Shown here: in pieces, positions 23,529-33,597 of the stretch | Position numbering within the stretch: position 1 is the stretch's first letter | How the letters are laid out: each line of letters starts with the position of its first letter | DNA from: Quercus robur | Lineage: Eukaryota > Streptophyta > Magnoliopsida > Fagales > Fagaceae | Assembly: GCF_932294415.1 (NCBI RefSeq) | Contig: NC_065542.1 | Coordinates: 53,626,406 to 53,690,405 of the forward strand | Length of the DNA stretch: 64,000 bases | Direction of reading: 5' to 3' | Translations under genes and position numbers: made by a program | The notes under the pieces: model-generated | The model's input: the letters and a program-made list of their open reading frames with translations, nothing else | What the model was told of the DNA's origin: nothing | Database searches by the model: none

Positions 23529-26122
23529 AGATCTCGATTTTTTTTTCCCGAGAAACAATCAGATTTCTATGTATTTGTCTTTTTAGCAAGCAATTTTTTT
23601 TTAAGAAATATTGGTTTAATTGAAGTGAATGAGTTTCATCGCTTAGTTTCATTTTTGTTTCGGAAATGTAATTCGAAGAATGATATTTATTTTGATTTTA
23701 TTTTTTTTTTCCCCGAGAAACAAACAGTTTTGTCTCTATATATATTTATTTCATTTTTAGCAAGTTCTCATTTTTTTTTTTTTTTAATTGAAGTAAGTGA
23801 GTTCCGGATCTTACGATTTCGGATCGGAAATATAATTAGAAGAAAATTATATTTATTTTGATTTTCTCGGGAAACGAGCATGTTTCTAGTGTTGAATTTT
23901 TACTGTAAATGTGTGAAAATTTTGTTATATAATTTTTTTTTGGGGTGGATTTGTGTTAATTAGGGATTCAAGTCTGGTTCGCGTAGATTTGGAAGTACTA
24001 GAAGAGCAGTATTAGCGTTGAAATCGGATCCTCTCAAGCCTCGATTAGATCAGATCAGAAAGCAAGCTGAAGATCATCGATCTCTGGCTTTGGCATACGC
24101 GCACTATGCTCGAAAGCTCAAGCTTGAAAACACGAAACTCGTCAGGAACTTCACAGATCTGTCGAGGAACTACAGTGATCTTCTTGCAAAACAATCTTAT
24201 CGTGCTTTATTCGAAACCGATGCGGCCTCCATTGATGAATCGGTGTTGCGGCAATTCGAGAAGGAAGTGAAGGAGCGGATCAGAGCGACGAGACAAGCGA
24301 TTGCGGACGCGAAGGAGTCTTTCGATAATCAATTGAAGATCCAGAAGTTGAAGGACACGATTTTCGGATTGAATGAGCAGTTAACAAAGGCGAAGAAGCA
24401 AGGAGCTTTCTCGAGCTTGATTGCCGCGAAATCGATCCCGAAAAGCTTGCATTGCCTCGCAATGCGATTGATGCAAGAGCGGATTGCGCATTCAGAGAAT
24501 TATTCGGATGAAGGGAAGGAGACTCCACCGGAGTTTGAGGATCCGAATCTTTACCATTACGCTATTTTCTCCGATAACGTGCTCGCGGCGTCGGTGGTGG
24601 TGAATTCATTGGTGAAGAACTCGAAGGAGCCATGGAAACATGTTTTTCATGTTGTGACTGATAAGATGAATCTCGGTGCAATGCAAGTGATGTTCAAATT
24701 GAAGGACTACAATGGAGCACACATTGAAGTGAAGGCAGTTGAGGATTACAAGTTCTTGAACTCTTCATATGTGCCTGTACTTAAGCAATTGGAGTCTTCG
24801 AAATTGCAGCAATTTTACTTCAATAGTAAGCTCGAGAATGCAACGAAAGATGCCACCAACATGAAGTTCAGGAACCCAAAGTATTTGTCCATATTGAATC
24901 ACTTGAGGTTTTACTTGCCAGAAATGTACCCGAAATTGCATAGGATTTTGTTCTTGGATGATGATATAGTGGTTCAGAAAGACTTGACAGGGTTGTGGGA
25001 GATAGATATGGATGGGAAAGTGAATGGGGCGGTAGAGACTTGTTTTGGGTCGTTCCATCGATATGCACAGTACATGAATTTCTCACACCCTTTGATTAAG
25101 GAGAAGTTTAACCCGAAAGCTTGTGCATGGGCTTATGGCATGAACTTCTTTGATTTGGATGCTTGGAGGAGGGAGAAGTGCACTGAAGAGTATCATTACT
25201 GGCAGAATCTGGTAATGATTTGATTTTTTCCCCTTGCTAATTTTACATCATTTTAACATGCTTGAGCAACATTTGGTGTCTAACATTGGTACTTAGTGCA
25301 TATTAATTTACCATCCAACCTGTTTTGCTTGCAAATTGTGACGATGCACTAGTTTGAACGAATTGATCTTGCTTTGTCACTTTCTAAACGCACTGCCTTT
25401 AGTTGTCTTAGTAAATACCTTAAACTGAATGATTAATGATGTGGGGATATCAACACTGCCATAGGTGGGTACTGGTAGACTCCCTTATCTTTGAATAAGG
25501 GAATTGGCTTTGAATCCCATCTGCACCAAAAACCAATGGGTGCCTTGGCCTGATGAGAAATAGCAATCATTATGAATTCAAATCTATTGTATCTATAAAT
25601 ACAAAAATAAAAAAATAAAGAAGAAAAGATAAACTGCTAGAGGCTATAACTTTGAAAAGAAGGGAAAAAAAAAAAAAAACTTTATTGAACATCCTAGTTT
25701 CATTGTGATTAATTTTTTCTGTTTTGCAATTTTGTGGGTTTGGTTATACTGTTCCCTCCTCCCCACCCGCCACCCCCCTCTTTTTTTATGAGTAGAGACT
25801 TTATTGGAGTTATCATTATTAACCTATTACGGTGATATTGCTGCAGAATGAGAACCGCACCTTGTGGAAGTTGGGTACATTGCCCCCAGGTCTAATCACA
25901 TTTTACTCAACAACGAAGCCATTGGACAAGTCATGGCATGTTCTGGGACTTGGTTACAATCCAAGCATTAGCGCGGAAGAGATCCGCAACGCTGCGGTGG
26001 TGCACTTTAATGGGAATATGAAGCCATGGCTTGACATTGCCATAACTCAGTTTCGGCCACTTTGGACAAAGTATGTTGATTATGAAATGGAGTTTATCCA
26101 GGCTTGTAATTTTGGTCTCTAA
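23342..26122 (+). CDS. GAUT8: Galacturonosyltransferase 8 (GAUT8 / QUASIMODO1), three exons
   Basis: The exons are 23342-23485, 23964-25211 and 25847-26122, all in phase 0 with GT-AG borders, giving 555 aa. Arabidopsis GAUT8 is 559 aa. It is a Golgi type II membrane glycosyltransferase of family GT8 that helps make pectic homogalacturonan and is needed for cell adhesion. Visible parts are a short basic N-tail, one membrane anchor (residues 15-37), a stem with coiled-coil character (about 65-220, LKSDPLKPRLDQIRKQAEDH) and the GT8 domain from LYHYAIFSDNV (about 242) to the C-terminus. The domain contains the metal-binding DDD motif (LFLDDDIVVQKD, Asp380-382), the HxxGxxKPW-type end motif (HFNGNMKPW) and the terminal CNFGL. 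The protein is nearly identical to GAUT8 and clearly closer to it than to GAUT9. Exon 1 ends in CT-rich DNA. All key residues are present and no lesion was seen. Confidence 0.97.
25460..25580 (+). mobile_element. SINE-like insertion in GAUT8 intron 2
   Basis: A box-A-like ggtgggtactggtagac is followed by a box B GGCTTTGAATCCC, then atctgcaccaaaaaccaatgggtgccttggcctgatgagaaatagcaatcatt. This is the same body as the SINE at 17632-17790. It lies in the sense orientation within the intron, well away from the splice sites. Confidence 0.55.
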
Positions 26123-28164
26123 ATTAATAGTCATAGTTAAAGCCTCTATTCAAGGAATTGGGGTATGCTGGTTCTGCAGTAGCTTTCATCTGATTAGTTA
26201 TATTACCATTACTCATACATAAACCAAGTCTTTCTGTTTAGCACGAAAGAAAGTTTGCTTTCTGTCCAAGTGTAACATACTCCTTTGCTATATCAGTCTT
26301 AGAATTCTTCTTTTTGCATTTATACGAGTAATTAATGTGGCAAATGTTTATTAAGAAGATTGTTGGAATACTGTTACAGTATTTAAGTTGCCTTTAGCTC
26401 TATATTTCACCCTTAAAATTTAGTGACTTTTATTATTATTATTATTATCATTATTTTAAAGGTAACTATTAACTGACATCTTCAGTTTCCTTGTCATATG
26501 GTAAATGTTAGGGGGATATTTAGTTGCAGACATCTGGAACCCCCAAATTCCTTACTTGAATTTTCTGTACTGTTTTTAAAGAGAGCATATTACTACTTGG
26601 ATTGCAGGGAAAGAGGGCAAAAGAAAAACAGATATATTGTCCATTTTATTTTTTTGAGTGATCTGATGCTGTTGTACTTTTGGTTGGATTGTTTGCGACA
26701 TCATTCTTCCTTCTTCTGTGTCAATGTATTTTATGGTCTTTAAAGTTCTTTCTTGTTATATTTTAGTTCATTGTCGTCATAATAAGTGTGGAGAAGCAGA
26801 AGACAGGTTTAAACAATAAGATAACTTTTGGATTACATAATAAGAGTACTAGTGACCTCAATCATCATACATTTAGAACCGTTGTGAACATGATTTCCAA
26901 GACACAATTGACATGATGCGAGTAATTAAGTCTTTTCCCTCTCTTTTTGTGCTTTTATCCCTTAATATTTTTATTGGTGTATATTTTTACTGTAATAAAG
27001 AAGTCCGCTACAATATGGAATACGATTAGTTTTAGAAGGTGCTTATGTTTTTATGGTCTTATTAAGCCTATGATTGAATTTGTTATAGGTTGCTTATGAT
27101 TGTTTCTGCTCCCTTTCAATTCTTCCTCCCAAAAATTCTTTGCTTCGAGCATGACACCGGAAAATTGCTCTGGTGTTTTATTTCACTACTGGTTGTAGTT
27201 CTCTTCTTCATAGTGGTTTGAGCATCGTATATATTAACCACTTGAGGATGTCCTCTTTTATTTTGAGAAAGACTAATGATTACTACTTGCAAGCCAAAAA
27301 ATTCTTTTGTTTTGTTACCGTTTTGGGAACTAGTTGACGAATACTTACTTCAGCTGTTCACCAACAGTTGCCATCTGTGCTAAAGTAAAATGAACTTCAG
27401 ATGATATATTGAGCTTGATCATGGAAACTAGAAATATGTTGCATCAGATTATAGAATCACAAACTTTTTGAACAACTCTTTGATTTGAAGCTTTGAGGCA
27501 TTCATGGTTTCAATGTGGGTTTCCCATCCTCTATACAAGTTTTCAGTACCTAGCTATGATAGATATTCTTACCAGTTACCACGGGTCTTGTATGTTTGCA
27601 TAAGCATCTCCTTTTCAGCTGTTTCTTGCCACTGGAATTTTGTAACCTTTAATCTGTATTTTTGCAATCTGTGCGCGCGTGTGCGGCCATGCCTGAGTGA
27701 ACCTATTGTGACATTCATTGCTAGACCAGCTCGTGACTAGAAGTCTAAAACCAGCTTCAATTTCTCATTCTTCTGTAGGATGGGAAAGAGGGAGTAACCA
27801 AGTAAAGACTTGACAAATTGGTTGTTGCTTAATGGAATGGAAGCTATCTTTCCACTCCATTAATAGTTGCATTTATTTTCTCAAATGATTTGTTTATGGT
27901 CTTAAAAGGTCAATTACAAAAATCTTATCAAGTAAGACATTCATTTATTATATTGTTAAAATTCACTAATTATATTTATTGTCACCTCAGTTCATAATAG
28001 AATTTGTAGTAGTTTAGCATATTTGTTAGAGTTATGCATGTTGGTTGGCTAATAATTAATGGAGATAGTGAATTTTGGCCTCATTGATGGTGACTTTTGG
28101 CTTCTTACCACGTGTAAATATCCTTATAGCTATTATTGTTTGGGCAATTTGAGTAATTTGCATT
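26123..28164. other. GAUT8 3' flank and intergenic DNA
   Basis: The first few hundred bases are likely 3' UTR; an exact polyadenylation site is not evident. Small frames (26498-26743, 27504-27740) have no recognisable motifs and look like chance. Confidence 0.5.
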
Positions 28165-28385
28165 AGAGATATGTTATGTCTATAATATTTTTACAACAAA
28201 TTATAGGTGATAAGTTGTTATTTGTTCTAATTTAACCAACCACTGAAATTTTTTTTTTTTTTTGCCTACTAATAACAACATACCTACCACTTAAACTTTT
28301 TTTTTTTGAGAAAGACCTACCACTTAAACTTTGTTGTCAAAATATTGTAGATATAATATTTATCTATATTATAAGATCAAAATTA
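28165..28385. mobile_element. MITE-like element with inverted ends
   Basis: The left end gatatgttatgtctataatatttttacaaca and the right end (ttgttgtcaaaatattgtagatataatatttatct) are inverted complements with mismatches. The interior is about 150 bp and has T runs. The termini resemble the nested element at 11364-11905, suggesting one family. Confidence 0.5.
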
Positions 28386-29611
28386 CTGCATTAATTCATT
28401 TTAACAAGGCATGTGATTGTTAAATAGATTGTTTGATTAATAGTACAAATAAAGGCCGATTAAGTTGTTGCCATACGGTGAGTTAGAGAAACTTTTCTCC
28501 AAATGAGTTTGAATGAAAATTCTCTTTCATGCTCGTATTATTTGTCTGTTTTGGTTTTATTAATAAACTCCTGCCTTGTCCTTCCCGTCTGGCTTCTCAA
28601 ATAATAATAATGATGATGATAATAAGTTGCAGCAATAGTTGGTGCTAAGCAAGATTCCAAAATAAGATTGTTATTACCACATACTAGCCAATTAGTGTGG
28701 GTATTTTTTTTCTTTATATGTTCCTTTATTAGCAAGAATTTGGGTATACTTATTTGAAGTTAAGGGTAATTAATTTTATGGACAACTTAAATAGTAAATA
28801 TGGTTATTTATTAAAAATAAAACTAAAAGATTGGTTAATTACAATTGATACAGTTTTTATATTGGATTAAAATTTCCGAAATTTTATAACAATAGAAATT
28901 ATATCTATTAAGATTAACAATATAAATTAATGACAGCTATTGAGCTTTTGGGTGGGGGGGTGGGGTGGAGGGCGATTTAAAACTCTTATTTTAAATTACT
29001 TAGTACAATTGTAAATCAAATAAGTAAAATGTGCATGTCATTGTCAAAAATCCACCGTCATTACGTGGCATGTAATTAGCAATTCTCGAAAGGCTAGGGT
29101 AACACTTGTATTTAAAAAATAAGGACAAAGCTGGACTGGTTATAGCCTAATTCATTCAAAAAATTAATATTGCTATATATTTTAAAAATATAACTATTGA
29201 ATTACATGTTCTTTATGTTCTTAACACTCATGTCAAATTTAGTGCAAATCGAATGTTATTTACTATTCAATTCATAAACTTATTTTTTATGTATAATTTT
29301 ATATTACAAAAACTTAAAATTTAAACATTTGATTGATGACATAGTTATTGATTTTTGATCTTCTAGAAATTTTACAAGCATGTAGGATTTAAAACAAACA
29401 TAAAGGATTTAAGAAGAACATGTCATCCAATAGTGGATTTATTAAAATTCACATTCAATAAAAAAAATATTGAGTGAAGTTGTAACTTTAAGCTACAATT
29501 AAATTTGTTGCCAAATTTTGTCCAAAAAATAATTAACATTATAATTAAATAAATAAATTATTGTTATTATTAATGTCTCATTTATTATTCTCATTAAAGT
29601 TCTATTAGATA
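28386..29611. other. AT-rich intergenic DNA
   Basis: No gene seen. A G-rich stretch gggtggggggtggggtggaggg lies at 28950-28971. Confidence 0.4.
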
Positions 29612-30430
29612 TTGTTGGGTCCCAATTTTAGTCTTGTGTGAATTAAGAAAGCTAATTAACAATTTTAATCAATTCTCAAAAAATATTATCACCACAATTA
29701 CCAAGCAAAATAGCAATCACATGGGATAAGCTTTGAATCAATTCACTATTATCAAATCAACTACAATATCTCTTGTGTATATTTCAAGGCTTTAAAAAAA
29801 ATTAAAAAAAAAACTCTCTACTTTTCTTTTTTTTTTTTGCTCTCACATGCATCTCACTGCGCTCAATGTGGTTTCTTCTTCTTATTCTTCTAACGGCTCA
29901 CTCGTGGCTGCTCTCTTTTTTTCTATTCACGTAACTAGCATTGGATGTGTTATCTCTTTGTCTTTCTTCACTTTTCAACATTAAACAAAGTCTCACAAAT
30001 TCTCCTTAATTTGTGTGCTTTACAAAAAACGTTGTCAACAAACCCAAACCTTATTGTATCTCTCCTTGGGTTACCTCTCAAGCAAAAATCTTTTTTTTTT
30101 CTCTCTCTTATTTCATGCTCTATTTTCTCTCTCCCCCATAGGGAGAATCCTTGGGCCAAAGCCATCAAATTCTTTGTAGCATTATTTATTTATAAGACTT
30201 CAAGTTCCTATTTCTTTGTAGACAAGAAATATAATACTTTTTTGACAGGAAATAGACTTTTCCTTCACACCAAGAAATAGTCTTTCCTTTTACATTAAAG
30301 AAACCCAAAAATAACCAAATTAAATTTCCCTTCAACAACTGGGAAACCCAATTAGCTTTCCAAGTCACAATTTAAATTTGAGGTAATTTCCTAATAGATA
30401 TCTCCTCCTCATCAATTATTCCACACTAGA
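29612..30430 (+). mobile_element. Possible solo LTR, copia-like
   Basis: The segment opens TGTTGGGTCCC, a common copia LTR start, and reaches an ATTCCACA end at about 30430. It contains a TATA-like cattatttatttataagac (30179) and a T/CT-rich leader. I found no target duplication, PBS or coding sequence, so the call rests on layout alone. Confidence 0.3.
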
Positions 30431-31509
30431 GCAACCATCAAAGACACAATCAGCCTAGGATTTAGCATTAAACTACATAATTTTTTCGTTTGATAATATG
30501 GAAGGGTCTATAAGTATGAGATAAATTATAAAATCTAATGAGATGTTAAGGAAGGTAAAATTTGATTTCTTTCTCCATTTCCAGATGCGCCATCATTTGT
30601 GGAAAAATTTAAAGGAGACTATTTTAAAGTAATAGATTCTCACAACAAATTTAGAAGTCAAATTAACCCCATTAATCAAACCAAGTAAAAAGCTGTTATT
30701 AACCATCCATACCTTTGCCAACATTTCTTGCTCTAACAGAACCTCTTAATCTGATAGCATGAATAATAGCTTTCTTATGACTACCACAAATAAAACACAA
30801 TAATTTGGGTCACATTCCATCGATATATGTTCTTCTTTGTCAAAACTTAAAAGTCTATCATTTCTTAATAGCCACCAAAGTTTTATAGACCACCACACAA
30901 TTTATGAACATATTATTGGGAATAAGAGTGACCTATAAGTGGCAGAATAAAAGTTTTTTAGTTGTAGCAGGATTATAAATTTGTGCAAAAGCGGATGCCA
31001 ATTGGTGTATGTGAATGAAAGTCTTTTAGCTGTAGGATTATGTATTTGTGCAAAATTAATTATGCCACTTGAATGGGATATGAGATATTCTTGAATTTTC
31101 AAAATTAAATATTCTTTCATCTTCCCGTATATAAAATACTAGTAGTATCATGGTATGCTAGTATGCTTGTGCGATACACGAATTAATTAAAAATTCTATA
31201 TAATAGATATTTTCAAAATTTTAGTTAGCCACTTGAAATTTTAATGGAGTTTCACCTAAGATAAAATTATTAAAATGCAAACATATATTGAGCTACTTGG
31301 TGTATCTAATGTGGATTTATTACAATAAAATACAAAACTATTAATAGATGATCAAAATAATTAAAATAAACTTTAAAAAAAAATTTTAAAATTCTTAACA
31401 TTTTTTTAAACAGAATTTTAATTGAAGTACAATTTTAAATTTCTCGAACCTAGCAATAGAGTTTTACCTATATACTAAACTATAGTTGGAATAGAATTTT
31501 AATTTTAAC
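30431..31509. other. AT-rich intergenic DNA
   Basis: No gene seen. The short blocks around 31425-31480 and 31700-31735 (attttaaatttctcgaa, agcaatagagttttacc) are similar to each other and now flank the SINE that follows. They may be a small duplicated unit. Confidence 0.4.
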
Positions 31510-31690
31510 TTTGTAAGATAAAAAAAAATGCATAGGAAGGGAGGGTGCATGGCAAGTGCACCCTACGCATCCAGGGCAATATAAAGGGAGATAGACACCA
31601 ACATGCTCACTATTGGAGATGAGGGGGACTCAAACCCAAGACCTAAGTCTTGTTAGCCAAGACCTATCCACTAGACCACCCACCACGTTA
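31510..31690 (-). mobile_element. tRNA-derived SINE, minus orientation
   Basis: On the minus strand it reads GGTGGTCTAGTGGATAGG (A-box part), then CTTGGGTTTGAGTCCCCC (box B), then a leader with CATGTTGGTGTCTATC and a long hairpin-like tail gggtgcacttgccatgcaccc. The promoter boxes are the best preserved of the SINEs here. The plus strand carries A residues at the 3' end, so a T-tailed SINE class is likely. Confidence 0.7.
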
Positions 31691-32385
31691 GTGAATTTTT
31701 AAATTTCTTGAAACTTAGCTAATAGACTTTCACTTAAAATGAATTGGCCTAATTAATAAGAGTTTGATTCTAAAAAAAGAAGAAAAATTAATAAGAATTT
31801 TATCATTTGTCATGGAGAGAAGATAGCCACTTGGCACAACCATGACTTTTGGGTCTTTCTTTTATTATGTAGTATATGATATTAGATGATAGCTAACTAA
31901 GCCTGATCATCATACATTCTTAACAACAACCAAAAAAAAAAAAAAAAAAGATCCAATCATCATACCTCCATTTGTACATCATATTAGATATGGCAACTAA
32001 CTAACCCCCACCCCGAGTAATTATTTTGTACTCCAAGAGCAATGCTTCATCTTTTCACATAATAATAGGTTTTACTAATTAAATTCAAGTATGATAGTAT
32101 CATTGTCACATTCAGTGGTTCTCTTTTTTTTTTTTTAGTCACTTTGGATGGTTTCAACGTCACATTAGATGGTACTCACTCTCTATTGCTCTCTTTAAAA
32201 AAAAAATTTAAATGAAATTATTAATATAATTAGCTTTAAATGAAATTTTAATACTAAAAATTTCAATTAATTAAAAATATCTTCAAGTTAAAAATTTTTT
32301 AATAAAAATTTTAAAAGATCTAATAAAAAATTAATTATTCATTGTTTTAGTAATTACTAAGATAATTTACATGCTCTCATTTATA

Positions 32386-32422
32386 GGGAGGACCATGTGA
32401 GCCAAAATGAGGTGGTCCTCCC
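32386..32422. repeat. Short perfect inverted repeat (10-bp stem)
   Basis: GGGAGGACCA (32386-32395) pairs with TGGTCCTCCC (32413-32422) across a 17-base loop. It lies in AT-rich DNA with no gene close by and may be the core of an old MITE. Confidence 0.7.
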
Positions 32423-32707
32423 ATAGGAGTGAATAATTTTTTTAACCCAAGAGTTTGTATACTTTAGCAAGAGTTTCTTACTGAATATTTAGTGGCTAGC
32501 ACATTTACATTTTTATATGATGACACTTGGTGCATCTGGAACATAAAAAATTCTTCTTGAAGAACAAGTTTTTGATTTAGATGGTTATGTCAATCAATCT
32601 CTACTTTTGTCTCTCTATATTTTTGGAGATCCTTCTTACTTGTCATTGAACAGAAATTAAGATACTAAAAATTGGTAAAGTTTACATTTTCAAACAAAGC
32701 CAATCCC

Positions 32708-32869
32708 TTAGACATTTGTATTGCAAAATTTCCCATCCATCTGGTTCTGAAAAGCTTTGACAACAACTCTAGCAGTAGTGGCAGCTCTATTTGTAGCCAG
32801 GCCTGCCTTCTTTACCTGTTCATCCGCTCGGGGAAGGTTAATACCTTTCTCTGCAGAATTACTAGCAGC
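32708..32869 (-). CDS. Terminal exon of an unidentified minus-strand gene (partial)
   Basis: After an AATTGCAG acceptor at 32870-32873, the minus strand is open for 53 codons to a TAA at 32708. It begins AASNSAEKGINLPRADEQVKK and ends QNQMDGKFCNTNV. Its composition (Ala-rich amphipathic helix, charged residues) is protein-like and unlike the AT-rich surroundings. A Ty3/gypsy element lies 37 bp upstream of the acceptor, so the preceding exons should be to the right of 43137. The family is not recognised. It may be a live gene with a 10-kb insertion in its last intron or a dead remnant. Confidence 0.5.
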   Translation of the reverse strand, partial: AASNSAEKGINLPRADEQVKKAGLATNRAATTARVVVKAFQNQMDGKFCNTNV

Positions 32870-32876
32870 CTGCAAT

Positions 32877-32904
32877 TTTGTTACATAAAGCTTTATGTAA
32901 CAAA
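32877..32904. repeat. 28-bp perfect palindrome beside the retroelement insertion site
   Basis: A perfect dyad centred on AAGCTT (positions 32890/32891), with arms TTTGTTACATAAAG and its complement. It ends one base before the CTAGT target duplication (32906). Confidence 0.95.
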
Positions 32905-32910
32905 GCTAGT

Positions 32911-33538
32911 TGATGAGGATAAAATTATGATGGCAAGGGTGACGGTACAGACCTGACAAGGGCGACGATACAGACCTGACAATGGCGACGGCGCATATCT
33001 GACAAAGGTGAAGATGCAGGCGTAACAAGGGTGACGAGATGATTTTTGCTGTCAGCATTCCTTCGAGGCTGACGGTGACCTAAGAGGCCGAGCATCCTGA
33101 AGTTGACGGGATGAGCGTATACTGACGGGATATCCTAAACTGACGGCGTCAGTCTATGGAATGTCTATTCTGCACGTTTACGTGTACAATTAACTTGCTC
33201 CCCACGTTTCATGAAACTTAAGGACTCCTATATGGAAAGAATCCCGTAAAATACGCCCAAGAAGACTCCGATAAGGAAAAGACTTCTACTCCAAGGAAAA
33301 GAGGGTCAACCCTCTCTACTATAAAAACCCAAGCACCCTCACAAACCAAGGTACGCATAATTTACCCTCTCTAGCACTCTAGAGCAGTGAGAATAAGTCT
33401 AACTTGACCTTCGGAGGGTGTTTGGCCGGTACCACACCGGTACCCCCCGCTAGGTTATCTCCTTTCGTTGTACAGGTGCCATTTGCGATCGTGCGAGGAA
33501 CGTGTGACTCACTGGTGGTCTTGTTTTCGGTATCATCA
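32911..33538 (+). repeat. 5' LTR, 628 bp
   Basis: Begins TGATGAGGATAAAA and ends GTATCATCA. A TATA box TATAAAAA is at 33320-33327, just after a gagggtcaaccctc dyad. The first 120 bp hold four to five diverged 23-bp tandem units (gacggtacagacctgacaag...). TGACG occurs about six times upstream of the TATA box. It differs from the 3' LTR by four transitions only. Confidence 0.97.
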
Positions 33539-33539
33539 G

Positions 33540-33558
33540 TTGGCGCCGTCTGTGGGAA
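33540..33558 (+). other. Primer binding site
   Basis: TTGGCGCCGTCTGTGGGAA begins one to two bases after the LTR, the position and style of gypsy primer binding sites. The cognate tRNA was not determined. Confidence 0.8.
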
Positions 33559-33597
33559 ACGCTTTAACACGTTCTCGCTTCCAAGACAAAGAGTTAC

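Noticed and set aside
24280-25086. Minus-strand frames opposite GAUT8 exon 2
   Set aside because: Antisense shadows of a strongly conserved coding exon.
27504-27740. 78-codon plus-strand frame downstream of GAUT8
   Set aside because: No motif, no splice or promoter context, and composition equal to noncoding flanks.
31620-31690. Functional tRNA gene on the minus strand
   Set aside because: A and B boxes are present but no cloverleaf or acceptor stem could be drawn, and a SINE body follows.
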